Positions 10,218-18,624 of a DNA stretch of 64,000 bases are shown here, piece by piece; within the stretch, counting starts at the first letter, position 1; the number at the start of each line of letters is the position of its first letter. A model generated the notes under the pieces. The model searched no databases, was not told where the DNA came from, and worked only from the letters and a program-made list of their open reading frames with translations. The DNA is from Pseudomonadota bacterium (GTDB lineage Bacteria > Pseudomonadota > Gammaproteobacteria > Xanthomonadales > Rhodanobacteraceae): NCBI GenBank assembly GCA_029779475.1, contig JAKPAN010000033.1:1-64000 (forward strand), in the 5' to 3' direction. The position numbers and the translations under genes are program-made.

Positions 10218-12536
10218 ATGCGCGTTGAGTCGCACCGCTTCGCGTTCGTCGCGCTATGGCTGCTCGCGCTGGCCGCGCTCGCGGCGTTCGCGTGGCATGC
10301 CCTGCGCATCACCACCGACCTGCGCAGCTTCATGCCGCCGCCGCAAACGCCGGATCAAAAACTCCTCATGGAGCAGATCGGCGAAGGCCCCGGTTCGCGC
10401 CTGCTGCTGCTCGCGATCGAGGGCGGCGACGAGGCGACGCTCGCATCGCTCAGCCGCGGACTCGTCGAAAAACTCCACGCCGACGCGCATTTCGAGCAGG
10501 CGTTCAACGGCGCGTTCGATCCGTCCGCACTCGACGAACACTGGCTGCCGTACCGCTGGCTGCTGTCGCCGACGCTCGACACGCACGCGCTCGACGCGGC
10601 GTATCTGTCCGACCAACTGGCGCAGCGCGTCGAAGACCTCGCTTCACCCGCGGCGACGCTGCTCAAGCCGTGGCTCGCGCGCGATCCGACGCTGGAAACA
10701 CTCGCGCTCGCGCAGCGCTGGTCGCCGCCGAAAGCGCCTGCGTTACGCGATGGCGTCTGGTTCTCGTCCGATGGCGCGGCGTTGTTGCTCGCGCAGACGC
10801 ATGCGCCGGGTTTCGATCCGGCCGCGCAGCGCGAAGCGATCGACGCGCTGCAGGCCACGTTCGATGCGCTGCCGGATCGCGGCGAGGCGCATCTCGTCAT
10901 CAGCGGGCCCGGCTGGTTCAGCGTGCGCATCGACGCGCAGACGCGCGAGGAAGCCGACCGCATCGGCGCGGCGAGCACGATCGGCTTCATTCTTCTCTTG
11001 CTCGTCGCCTATCGCAGCGTGCCTTCGCTGCTGCTCGGCGGTTTGCCCGTCGCAAGCGGCGCGCTCGCGGGCCTCGCCACGCTCGCGCTCGTGTTCGGGC
11101 AAGCGCACGGCATCACGCTCGCCTTCGGCTTCACGCTGCTCGGCGTCGCCCAGGAATATCCGTTGCGCGTGCTCAGTCATCGCCGCGCGGGCGAAGACGC
11201 GCTGGCGAGCGTGCGCGCGCTATGGCCGCTGCTCGCCACCGCGATCGTGTCCGCCGCGATCGCCTATCTCGCGTTTCTCGCCTCGGGCGTGCCGGGTTTG
11301 CAGCAGCTTGCGGTGTTCACGATCGCCGGACTCCTCGCCGCGGGCCTGTCGACGCGCTACCTGCTGCCGCGCGTGTTGCCCGCGCGTTTCCGCGACGTCG
11401 CCGATACGCCAGGCCTCGCGCGCGCGACGCGTTGGCTCGACACCGTGCCGCGCCCGCGCTGGTTGCCTTGGCTGCTCGCTGCGCTCGGCGTCGGGGTGCT
11501 CGGGTTCGCGCCCGGGCCGACATGGCAGAACGATCTCGCCGCGCTCACGCCGCTGCCGCAGGATCTGCTGCTGCGCGACGCGAAACTGCGCGGTGAACTC
11601 GGCGCGCCCGACGTGCGCTACCTGCTCGTGCTGCATGGCGATTCGCCAGACGCCGTGCTCGCGCGGTCGGAACAGATCGAGCCGCAGTTCGACAAGCTCG
11701 TCGCGCAGGGCGCGCTCGATGCCGTCGAACTGCCCAGCCGCTACCTGCCGAGCCTCGCGACGCAACGCGCACGGCAAGCAAAACTGCCCGACGCGCCAGC
11801 GCTCGAAGCATCCATGGCGGAAGCGAGCCGCGACCTGCCGTTCCGCGAAGGCCTGTTCGCGCCGTTCGTCGCCGACGTGCAGGCGGCGCGTTCGCTTGCG
11901 CCGCTGACGGCGGCGGAGTTCGCGAAGTCGCCGTTCGGTGCGCGCCTGGCTTCGATGCTCGTGCAGCGCGACGACGGCTGGCTCGGCCTCGCGACCCTGT
12001 CCGGCGTGCGCGACGTCGCCGCGCTTGAACGCGCCGTGCACGCGAGCAATGGCGCGGTCAGCCTGCTCGACCTCAAGGCCGCTTCGGAATCGCTCGTCGC
12101 CGCGTACCGCGAACGCATCCTGCGCGCGCTCGGCGTCGCGCTCGTGCTGCTCGCGCTCACCGTCGGCATCGCGCTGCGCAGCGTGCGCCGCGCGTGGCAT
12201 GTGCTCGCGCCGATGACGCTGGCGACGCTGCTCGTCGTCGTCGTCGAACGCGCCTGCGGCATCTCGCTATCGCTGTTCCACCTCGTCGCGGTCACGCTCG
12301 CCGCCGGCCTCGGCCTGCACTACGCGCTGTTCTTCGAGCGCCGCAGCGACGACGCGGCGGAAGCGCGCCGCACGCTGCACGCGACGCTCGTCTGCGTGAT
12401 CTCCGCGCTGCTCGTGTTCGGTTTGCAAGCGCTGTCGTCGATGCCGGTGCTGCGCGCGATCGGCCTCACCGTCGCGCTCGGCGTCGGTTTCCACTTCTGC
12501 CTGTCGATCCTGATGGCGCGGGCGCGGCGCGAGTGA
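10218..12536 (+). CDS. MMPL/RND-family exporter of the aryl-polyene cluster
   Basis: 772 aa with large N-terminal periplasmic loop and two hydrophobic TM blocks (IGFILLLLVAYRSVPSLLLGGLPV; LGVALVLLALTVGIALRSVRRAW). Confidence 0.88.
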   Translation: MRVESHRFAFVALWLLALAALAAFAWHALRITTDLRSFMPPPQTPDQKLLMEQIGEGPGSRLLLLAIEGGDEATLASLSRGLVEKLHADAHFEQAFNGAFDPSALDEHWLPYRWLLSPTLDTHALDAAYLSDQLAQRVEDLASPAATLLKPWLARDPTLETLALAQRWSPPKAPALRDGVWFSSDGAALLLAQTHAPGFDPAAQREAIDALQATFDALPDRGEAHLVISGPGWFSVRIDAQTREEADRIGAASTIGFILLLLVAYRSVPSLLLGGLPVASGALAGLATLALVFGQAHGITLAFGFTLLGVAQEYPLRVLSHRRAGEDALASVRALWPLLATAIVSAAIAYLAFLASGVPGLQQLAVFTIAGLLAAGLSTRYLLPRVLPARFRDVADTPGLARATRWLDTVPRPRWLPWLLAALGVGVLGFAPGPTWQNDLAALTPLPQDLLLRDAKLRGELGAPDVRYLLVLHGDSPDAVLARSEQIEPQFDKLVAQGALDAVELPSRYLPSLATQRARQAKLPDAPALEASMAEASRDLPFREGLFAPFVADVQAARSLAPLTAAEFAKSPFGARLASMLVQRDDGWLGLATLSGVRDVAALERAVHASNGAVSLLDLKAASESLVAAYRERILRALGVALVLLALTVGIALRSVRRAWHVLAPMTLATLLVVVVERACGISLSLFHLVAVTLAAGLGLHYALFFERRSDDAAEARRTLHATLVCVISALLVFGLQALSSMPVLRAIGLTVALGVGFHFCLSILMARARRE

Positions 12537-12548
12537 CGCCGCCGCGAC

Positions 12549-12623
12549 TCAATGCTCCGGCGGATTCTGGATCGGCCCGACTTCGACCTTGCCTTCGGGC
12601 GGCTGCGTCCAGACGCGGTCCTG
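12549..12623. repeat. Direct repeat copy 1 (about 75 bp), in the 3' end of the Sel1-like gene
   Basis: tcaatgctccggcggattctggatcggcccgacttcgaccttgccttcgggcggctgcgtcc... nearly identical to 13327-13401. Confidence 0.9.
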
Positions 12624-13256
12624 CCACTGCCAATATTGTTCGGGCTGCCAGAGCTTGGGTGCGTAGTACAGTGCGCCGTCGGTGTTGTTGAACTCGTAGT
12701 ACCTGACCTGCTGTTGCACGCTCAGCGTGCCGACGTGACCGGTGCGGCTGCCGGTGACGCCGATGCGCGCGAGGCGCAAAGCGCCTTCTTCGCGAGGCTT
12801 GGCGACGCCATCACCGTATTCGTCGAACACGGCCTGTCCGGCGGCGATAGCAGCGCGTTGTTCGTCGGCGCTCAACTCACGCCAGAACTTCTCGCGCGTC
12901 GCGATGAACTCCGGATAGCCGCGTTCGGCGGCGAGGTCAGCCCAGACGTAGGCCATGACGCGATCGGCCTTCACGCCGTCGCCGTTCCAGAACATCTGCG
13001 CGATCATCGCCTGCGACGGTTTGTCGGCGTAACGTGCGGCGCGGCGAAAGGCGGTCATCGCTTCGCCGTATCGCTTGCGATCGTAATCAGCGACGCCCTG
13101 CCAGCGCCAATGCAAATCCGGATGCGAGTCGACGAAGGCGGCGCGATGCGTGAAATCCGGATTCGCGTTGGAGCCGGCGCCGCGCGCAGGATCCGCGTTC
13201 GCGACGAGGGCCAGTGCAAGTGCGGCAAATCTGGTGAACAAGCATTTCGAATCCAC
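12549..13256 (-). CDS. Sel1-repeat-like secreted protein, GTG start proposed
   Basis: VDSKCLFTRFAALALALVANADPARG signal-like start, then YGEAMTAFRRAARYADKPSQAMIAQMFWNGDGVKADRVMAYVWADLAAERGYPEF. The longer 334-aa ORF to 13553 merges this with upstream pseudogene sequence. Confidence 0.75.
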   Translation of the reverse strand: MDSKCLFTRFAALALALVANADPARGAGSNANPDFTHRAAFVDSHPDLHWRWQGVADYDRKRYGEAMTAFRRAARYADKPSQAMIAQMFWNGDGVKADRVMAYVWADLAAERGYPEFIATREKFWRELSADEQRAAIAAGQAVFDEYGDGVAKPREEGALRLARIGVTGSRTGHVGTLSVQQQVRYYEFNNTDGALYYAPKLWQPEQYWQWQDRVWTQPPEGKVEVGPIQNPPEH

Positions 13257-13326
13257 GGCTTTTCCCCAGCTCAATCGCGAGTTGTGGTCGTCCGACGACG
13301 CAGCACGTCGTATCGTCGCAACGGAT

Positions 13327-13401
13327 TCAATGCTCCAGCGGATTCTGGATCGGCCCGACTTCGACCTTGCCCTCGGGCGGCTGCGTCCACACACAATCCT
13401 G
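13327..13401. repeat. Direct repeat copy 2 (about 75 bp)
   Basis: tcaatgctccagcggattctggatcggcccgacttcgaccttgccctcgggcggctgcgtcc...; only a few mismatches to copy 1. Confidence 0.9.
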
Positions 13402-13553
13402 ATCGACAGGCGGCGCAAAGCTACCCCTTTCGGTTTCGGCCGCAACTCGTCGACGCGATTTTTGAGCTGATGAACCCGAAAGCCGAGTACGGCGATGAGC
13501 AGCGAAAGCAGAACGAACGCTGCGCCGAGAAACCATGAATCCGTCCGTTTCAT
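13327..13553 (-). pseudogene. Frameshifted small membrane protein whose C-terminus is a copy of the Sel1-like protein tail
   Basis: Frame 1: MKRTDSWFLGAAFVLLSLLIAVLGFRVHQLKNRVDELRPKPKG; another frame continues GSFAPPVDQDCVWTQPPEGKVEVGPIQNPLEH*. Frame change falls at a GGGG run (about 13423-13427). Confidence 0.6.
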
Positions 13554-13723
13554 CGCGACTCCATCCTGTCGCCATGCCCAGGGGAATCAGGGTTTAGCGC
13601 CGCAGGAACGCCACGTCAACCTTTTGATACTGCAGGAAATTACAGGTTGGCCGCTACAGCCAGCCTGCGTCGCGGCGTTGCGCCGTGGTTCAATCGCGCG
13701 CTCCTTCCATCTCGCGAACACGC

Positions 13724-14167
13724 ATGTCGTCGATCCTGCCGAAATCCGATTGGTCCACGCTGATCCCGCACGCAGGTGCGATGTGCCTGCTCGACGAAGT
13801 GGTCGCGTGGGACGAGGCGGCGATCCATGCGCGCGCGCGTTCGCACGCGCGGGACGACAACCCGCTGCGCAGCGATGGGCAGTTGCGTGCACTGCATCTG
13901 GCCGAATACGGCGCGCAGGCGATGGCGATTCACGGCGGCCTGCTCGCGCGCGCGCAAGGCGCGGTCGCGGCGCCGGGCTATCTCGTTTCGTTGCGTGACG
14001 TCGAACTCGCCGTCGCACGCATCGACGACTTCGGCGAGGCGCTCGACGTGCACGCGCAGCGCCTGCTCGCGGGCGACGGACACTGGCAATACGAATTCCG
14101 CATCGAGCACGCAGGCCGCGTGCTCGCGAGGGGCCGCGCCGCGGTGATTGCGGGCGCGGCGCGCTGA
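13724..14167 (+). CDS. FabZ/ApeP-like hotdog dehydratase of pigment pathway
   Basis: LPKSDWSTLIPHAGAMCLLDEVVAWDEAAIHARARSHARDDNPLRSDGQLRALHLAEYGAQAMAIHGGLL: hotdog dehydratase family typical of aryl-polyene clusters. Confidence 0.85.
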   Translation: MSSILPKSDWSTLIPHAGAMCLLDEVVAWDEAAIHARARSHARDDNPLRSDGQLRALHLAEYGAQAMAIHGGLLARAQGAVAAPGYLVSLRDVELAVARIDDFGEALDVHAQRLLAGDGHWQYEFRIEHAGRVLARGRAAVIAGAAR

Positions 14168-14363
14168 AAAACATCCGGTAAGCGGCGATGCTTCGCTGCC
14201 CTATGACGGCCGGGGAATGTTCGGCCGCTCCCGAGCCAGTCCGTCGCATGTGACGAGGCTGGTCGATGAGACGAAGCGCCAGCGCGGCCGCTGTGACTTT
14301 CGTGCTTTGCATGCGGCGGCAGTGCCGTCTAGGCTCGGTTTTTTTCCAGACCGAGTGACCGCC

Positions 14364-16475
14364 ATGTCCCGCGTGCTTCGCCTGTCGTCCGTCCTCATCG
14401 CCGCCGCCGCGCTCGGCGCCTGCGATTCGTCCACGCCACCGCCCGCGCCGGTCGCGACGACCTCTGCGCCTGCTCCGGCGCCGCCGTCTGCGCCGAAACC
14501 TGCGCTCGGCGATTTCGGTTTCGACGCCGCGGGCATGGATCGCAGCGTTGCTGCCGGCGACGACTTCTACGAATACGCCGACGGCCACTGGGTCAAGAAC
14601 ACGGAAATCCCCGCCGATCGCTCCAGTTACAACAGCTTCACCGCGATCAACGAGCAGGCGCTCAAGGACACGCGCGCGATCCTCGAAGAATCCGCAGCCA
14701 AGTCCGACGCCAGCGGCGACGCGAAGAAGATCGGCGACTACTACGCCGCCTTCATGGACGAAGCCGGCATCGAAGCGAAAGGCATCGCGCCGGTCAAGCC
14801 GCAACTCGACGCGATCGCTGCGATCGCCGACAAGCACGCGCTCGCGCGCTCGCTCGGCGAATCGCTGCGCGCCGACGTCGACCTGCTCAACGCGACCAAC
14901 TACTACACGCCGAACCTGTTCGGCCTGTGGGTGACGGCGAACCTGCTCAAACCCGACGAATACGCGCCGTATCTCGTGCAGGGCGGCCTCGGCATGCCCG
15001 ATCGCGACTTCTACCTCGAAGGCGGACGCATGGCCGAACTGCGCACGCAGTACGCGGCCTACATCGCGAAGCTGTTCGATCTCGCCGGCATTGAAGGCGG
15101 CGTGGCGAAGGCCAAGCGCATCGTCGAACTCGAAACCGCGATCGCGCGCGCGCATGCGAGCCAGCTCGAAACCAACGACGTGCAGAAAGGCGCGAACGCG
15201 TGGGCCGCAACCGACTTCGGCAAGCGCGCGCCGGGGCTCGACTGGGCGACGTTCCTCGACGCAGCCGGCTTGTCGAAACAGGCGAACTTCATCGTCTGGC
15301 AGCCAAGCGCCGTCACCGGCATCGCCGCGCTGGTCGGCAAGGAATCGCTCGACACGTGGAAGGACTGGCTCGCGTTCCACGCGCTCGACGATGCCGCCGG
15401 GCATCTGCCGAAGGCGTTTTCCGACGCGCATTTCGCGTTCCACGGCACCGCGCTGTCGGGCACGCCGCAGCAGCAGGAGCGCTGGAAGCGCGGCGTTTCC
15501 GACACCGAGGGTGCGCTCGGCGAAGCCATCGGCAAGCTCTACGTCGAGCGTCATTTCTCGCCGCAGACCAAGGCGCGCGCCGAGGCGATGGTGCGCAACG
15601 TGCTCACCGCGTTCGGCCATCGCATCGACGCGCTCGAATGGATGACGCCGCAGACCAAACAGCGTGCGAAAGCCAAGCTCGCCGGATTGAAAGTCGGTGT
15701 CGGCTATCCGGACCAGTGGCGCGACTACTCGGCGCTCGAGGTGCGCCGCGACGACGCGCTCGGCAACGCGCAGCGCGCGAGCCGGTTCGAATACCAGCGC
15801 AACCTCGCCAAGCTCGGCCAACCGATCGACCGCGGCGAATGGTTCATGACGCCGCAGACGGTCAACGCGCTCAACGTGCCGCTTGAAAACCGTCTGATTT
15901 TCCCGGCCGCGATCCTGCAACCGCCGTTCTTCGACGCCAACGCCGACGACGCGGTCAACTACGGCGCGATCGGCGCGGTGATCGGCCACGAAGTCAGCCA
16001 CAGCTTCGACAACAGCGGCGCGCTGTTCGACGAAACCGGCAAGCTCTCGAACTGGTGGACGAAGGAAGACTTCGAGCACTTCGAAGCCGCGGGCCAGGCG
16101 CTCGCCGCGCAGTTCGACACCTACAAGCCGTTCCCCGACCTCGCCGTCAACGGCAAGCTCACGCTTGGGGAAAACATCGCCGACGTCGCCGGTCTCGCCA
16201 CCGCGTTCGACGCGTACCACCTCGCGCATCCGGGCGCGGGCGAAGCGAAGGGCGGTTTCTCGCCCGACCAGCGCCTGTTCCTCGGCTGGGCGCAGGCGTG
16301 GCGCAGCAAGGCGCGTGAACCGGCGCTGCGCAATCTGGTGCTCACCAACGTCCACGCGCCGGGCCAATACCGCGCGCTCACCGTGCGCAACATCGATGCG
16401 TGGTATCCCGCGTTCGACGTGAAGCCGGAGCAGAAGCTGTATCTCGCGCCGGAGCAGCGCGTGAAAGTCTGGTAA
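14364..16475 (+). CDS. M13 family (neprilysin-like) metallopeptidase, lipoprotein
   Basis: Lipobox LGACDSS; zinc motif VIGHEVSHSFDNSGALFDETGKLSNWW; ENIADVAGLATAFDAY. Confidence 0.96.
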   Translation: MSRVLRLSSVLIAAAALGACDSSTPPPAPVATTSAPAPAPPSAPKPALGDFGFDAAGMDRSVAAGDDFYEYADGHWVKNTEIPADRSSYNSFTAINEQALKDTRAILEESAAKSDASGDAKKIGDYYAAFMDEAGIEAKGIAPVKPQLDAIAAIADKHALARSLGESLRADVDLLNATNYYTPNLFGLWVTANLLKPDEYAPYLVQGGLGMPDRDFYLEGGRMAELRTQYAAYIAKLFDLAGIEGGVAKAKRIVELETAIARAHASQLETNDVQKGANAWAATDFGKRAPGLDWATFLDAAGLSKQANFIVWQPSAVTGIAALVGKESLDTWKDWLAFHALDDAAGHLPKAFSDAHFAFHGTALSGTPQQQERWKRGVSDTEGALGEAIGKLYVERHFSPQTKARAEAMVRNVLTAFGHRIDALEWMTPQTKQRAKAKLAGLKVGVGYPDQWRDYSALEVRRDDALGNAQRASRFEYQRNLAKLGQPIDRGEWFMTPQTVNALNVPLENRLIFPAAILQPPFFDANADDAVNYGAIGAVIGHEVSHSFDNSGALFDETGKLSNWWTKEDFEHFEAAGQALAAQFDTYKPFPDLAVNGKLTLGENIADVAGLATAFDAYHLAHPGAGEAKGGFSPDQRLFLGWAQAWRSKAREPALRNLVLTNVHAPGQYRALTVRNIDAWYPAFDVKPEQKLYLAPEQRVKVW

Positions 16476-16483
16476 CGAAACGA

Positions 16484-16514
16484 GGCGGGCGACGCCATGC
16501 GCGTCGCCCGCCTG
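16484..16514. terminator. Bidirectional hairpin between convergent genes
   Basis: AGGCGGGCGACGC-catgc-GCGTCGCCCGCCT: 13-bp perfect stem between the stops of the M13 peptidase (+) and the membrane protein (-). Confidence 0.6.
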
Positions 16515-16517
16515 GAT

Positions 16518-17183
16518 TCACTCCTGCTCGAAACCGCGCAGCTCGTCGAGCGCTGCCTGCGCGCGGCGGATGCTGCCGCCCGCCGCGTTGTCGTCGAGCC
16601 ATCGTCCGATTTTTTCGCGCCCGGGCCGGTGCGCCCAGCGATGCAGCCACCCTGTCGCGGCGAGCCCGGCCGCGCCGATCGCGAGCTGCAGCCAGATCAC
16701 CAGCGGCGCGCTGTCGAGGATCGCGCCGCGCGTCAGCACGACGAGCAACGGCGCGGTCAGGAACCACCACGGCAGGCCGATCAACATGCCGCCGATGATG
16801 TAGAACCGGCGCATCTTCAGCAGGCGCTGCTGGATCGCGACGACGGGGGCGGCGTAGTCGACCCCGGCGACGAAGCCCTGCATGATGCCGCCGAATACGA
16901 TGAGTCCGATGCAGTAGACGTGCAGGCCGATGCCGCAGATCTTCACCGCCAGATCGTGCGTCGGCGCCGTATGCGTCCACAGCGGCAACAACACGAACAT
17001 CGCCACGACGCCGACGAGCATGCCGATCGTCTGTCCGATCACGAGCGGGCGGAAACCGCGGCGCATCGCGTCGATGCGATGGCTGCGCAGCAATTGGAAG
17101 TTGAGCGCGTTCTGCTGTTGCAGGCGGCGGTCGAGGGTTTGCCAGGCGTGCTTGAAGTCGTCGAGTTCCATTGCGTGTTCCAT
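16518..17183 (-). CDS. Membrane protein encoded directly after ECF sigma factor (possible regulator)
   Basis: About 221 aa, MEHAMELDDFKHAWQTLDRRLQQQNALNFQLL then several hydrophobic segments; start 2 nt after the sigma-factor stop. Confidence 0.7.
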   Translation of the reverse strand: MEHAMELDDFKHAWQTLDRRLQQQNALNFQLLRSHRIDAMRRGFRPLVIGQTIGMLVGVVAMFVLLPLWTHTAPTHDLAVKICGIGLHVYCIGLIVFGGIMQGFVAGVDYAAPVVAIQQRLLKMRRFYIIGGMLIGLPWWFLTAPLLVVLTRGAILDSAPLVIWLQLAIGAAGLAATGWLHRWAHRPGREKIGRWLDDNAAGGSIRRAQAALDELRGFEQE

Positions 17184-17184
17184 G

Positions 17185-17700
17185 TCATTCGCCCATCTGT
17201 TCGCGGATGCGGTTCTTGAGCCGGCCGATCTTGGTCGCGACGTTGGTTTCGGACAGGCCGAGCACGTCGGCGATCTCGCGTTGCGGCCGTTCGTCGAGAT
17301 AGAGCAGGAATAGCGCGCGATCGAGCGGATCGAGCGTCGCGATGCAGCGATGCAGCGCGCGCACGCCGTCGTCGTTTTCGCGCGCGGCGTCCTCGTCGTG
17401 CGCGGGATCGGCGATCTCGTCGATGGCGACCGACTCGCGTCCGCCCTGTGCGCGCAGGTGCGAGATCGCGACGTTGAGCGCGATGCGGTACAGCCACGTC
17501 GAGAACGATCGCGCCGGATCGTAGTGGCGATACGCCTTCCACGCCTGCGCGGCGATGTCCTGCGCGAGGTCGCGCCGATCCTCCGCATGCGCCGCGTAGC
17601 TGTGCGCGACCTTGAGCACGATGCCCCGATGACGCTCCAACGCGTCGCGGAATGCGTCTTGCAGCGAACCCGCCCCGACCATGTGCCCTGCGATCTCCAT
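17185..17700 (-). CDS. RNA polymerase sigma factor, ECF/sigma-70 family
   Basis: Region 2 DRRDLAQDIAAQAWKAYRHYDPARSFSTWLYRIALNVAISHLR; region 4 LDERPQREIADVLGLSETNVATKIGRLKNRIREQM. Confidence 0.93.
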   Translation of the reverse strand: MEIAGHMVGAGSLQDAFRDALERHRGIVLKVAHSYAAHAEDRRDLAQDIAAQAWKAYRHYDPARSFSTWLYRIALNVAISHLRAQGGRESVAIDEIADPAHDEDAARENDDGVRALHRCIATLDPLDRALFLLYLDERPQREIADVLGLSETNVATKIGRLKNRIREQMGE

Positions 17701-17835
17701 TGACCTGCGCCCGATGTACCGATGCAGGAGTGATTCGCCGCCGCGCAGGAAATATCACAGCGCGCCGCCTCAGGCACTACGCAGCCGCGCCGAAACCCGC
17801 GATCATCGCGCCATGCGGACACGGAGCATCACGCA

Positions 17836-18561
17836 ATGACGACACGGCGCGCACTCGTCACCGGCGGCAGCGGCGACATCGGCGGCGCGATCGCGCACGC
17901 ACTCGCCGCGCAGGGTTGCGAAGTGCTCGTGCATGCGAACGCGAACCCGGATCGCGCGCAGGCCGTGGCGCAGGCGATCGCGGACGCGGGCGGCCAGGCG
18001 CGCTCGATCGCGTTCGACCTCACCGACGCGGCGGCGACGCGCGCCGCGCTCGATGCCGAGCTCGAACGCGGCGCGATCGACGTGCTCGTCCACAACGCCG
18101 GCATCCACGACGACGCGCCGCTCGCGGGCATGCGCGAGGAGCAGTGGACGCGCGTCATCGACGTGTCGCTGCATGGTTTCTTCCACGTCGTGCAGCCGCT
18201 GCTGCTGCCGATGGCGCGTCGTCGCTGGGGCCGCGTCGTCGCGCTATCGTCGGTCGCCGCAGTGCTCGGGAATCGCGGACAGGCCAACTACGCGGCGGCG
18301 AAATCCGGCCTGCACGGCGCGGTACGCTCGCTCGCGCGCGAAATGGCTTCGCGCGGCATCACCGCGAACGTGGTGGCCCCCGGCGTCATCGCCGGCGCGA
18401 TGACCGACGGCCTGTTCGACGATGCGCAGGTCAAGTCGCTCGTACCTGCCGCGCGCGCCGGCACGCCGCAGGAAGTCGCCAGCGTCGTCGCGTTCCTGTG
18501 TTCGGATGCCGCGGCCTACGTCAACGGCCAGGTCATCGGCGTGAATGGCGGCATGGGCTGA
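17836..18561 (+). CDS. FabG-like 3-oxoacyl-ACP reductase (SDR), probable pigment-pathway member
   Basis: ALVTGGSGDIGGAIAHALAAQG; active site YAAAKSGLHGAVRSLAREMASRGITANVVAPGVI. Confidence 0.9.
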   Translation: MTTRRALVTGGSGDIGGAIAHALAAQGCEVLVHANANPDRAQAVAQAIADAGGQARSIAFDLTDAAATRAALDAELERGAIDVLVHNAGIHDDAPLAGMREEQWTRVIDVSLHGFFHVVQPLLLPMARRRWGRVVALSSVAAVLGNRGQANYAAAKSGLHGAVRSLAREMASRGITANVVAPGVIAGAMTDGLFDDAQVKSLVPAARAGTPQEVASVVAFLCSDAAAYVNGQVIGVNGGMG

Positions 18562-18624
18562 CCACGCGGTTTGCAGCTTGACGCAGGGAGTGCGTCAGAA
18601 CACTATGAGTAGCGCTTGTTTGAG

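Noticed and set aside
12549-13401. 75-bp direct repeats considered as mobile-element ends
   Set aside because: Both copies are coding C-termini with stops at the same place, no transposase or inverted termini; a tail duplication explains them better.
13587-16367. 926-aa minus-strand ORF over dehydratase and M13 peptidase
   Set aside because: Low-complexity antisense frame; plus strand encodes recognisable proteins.
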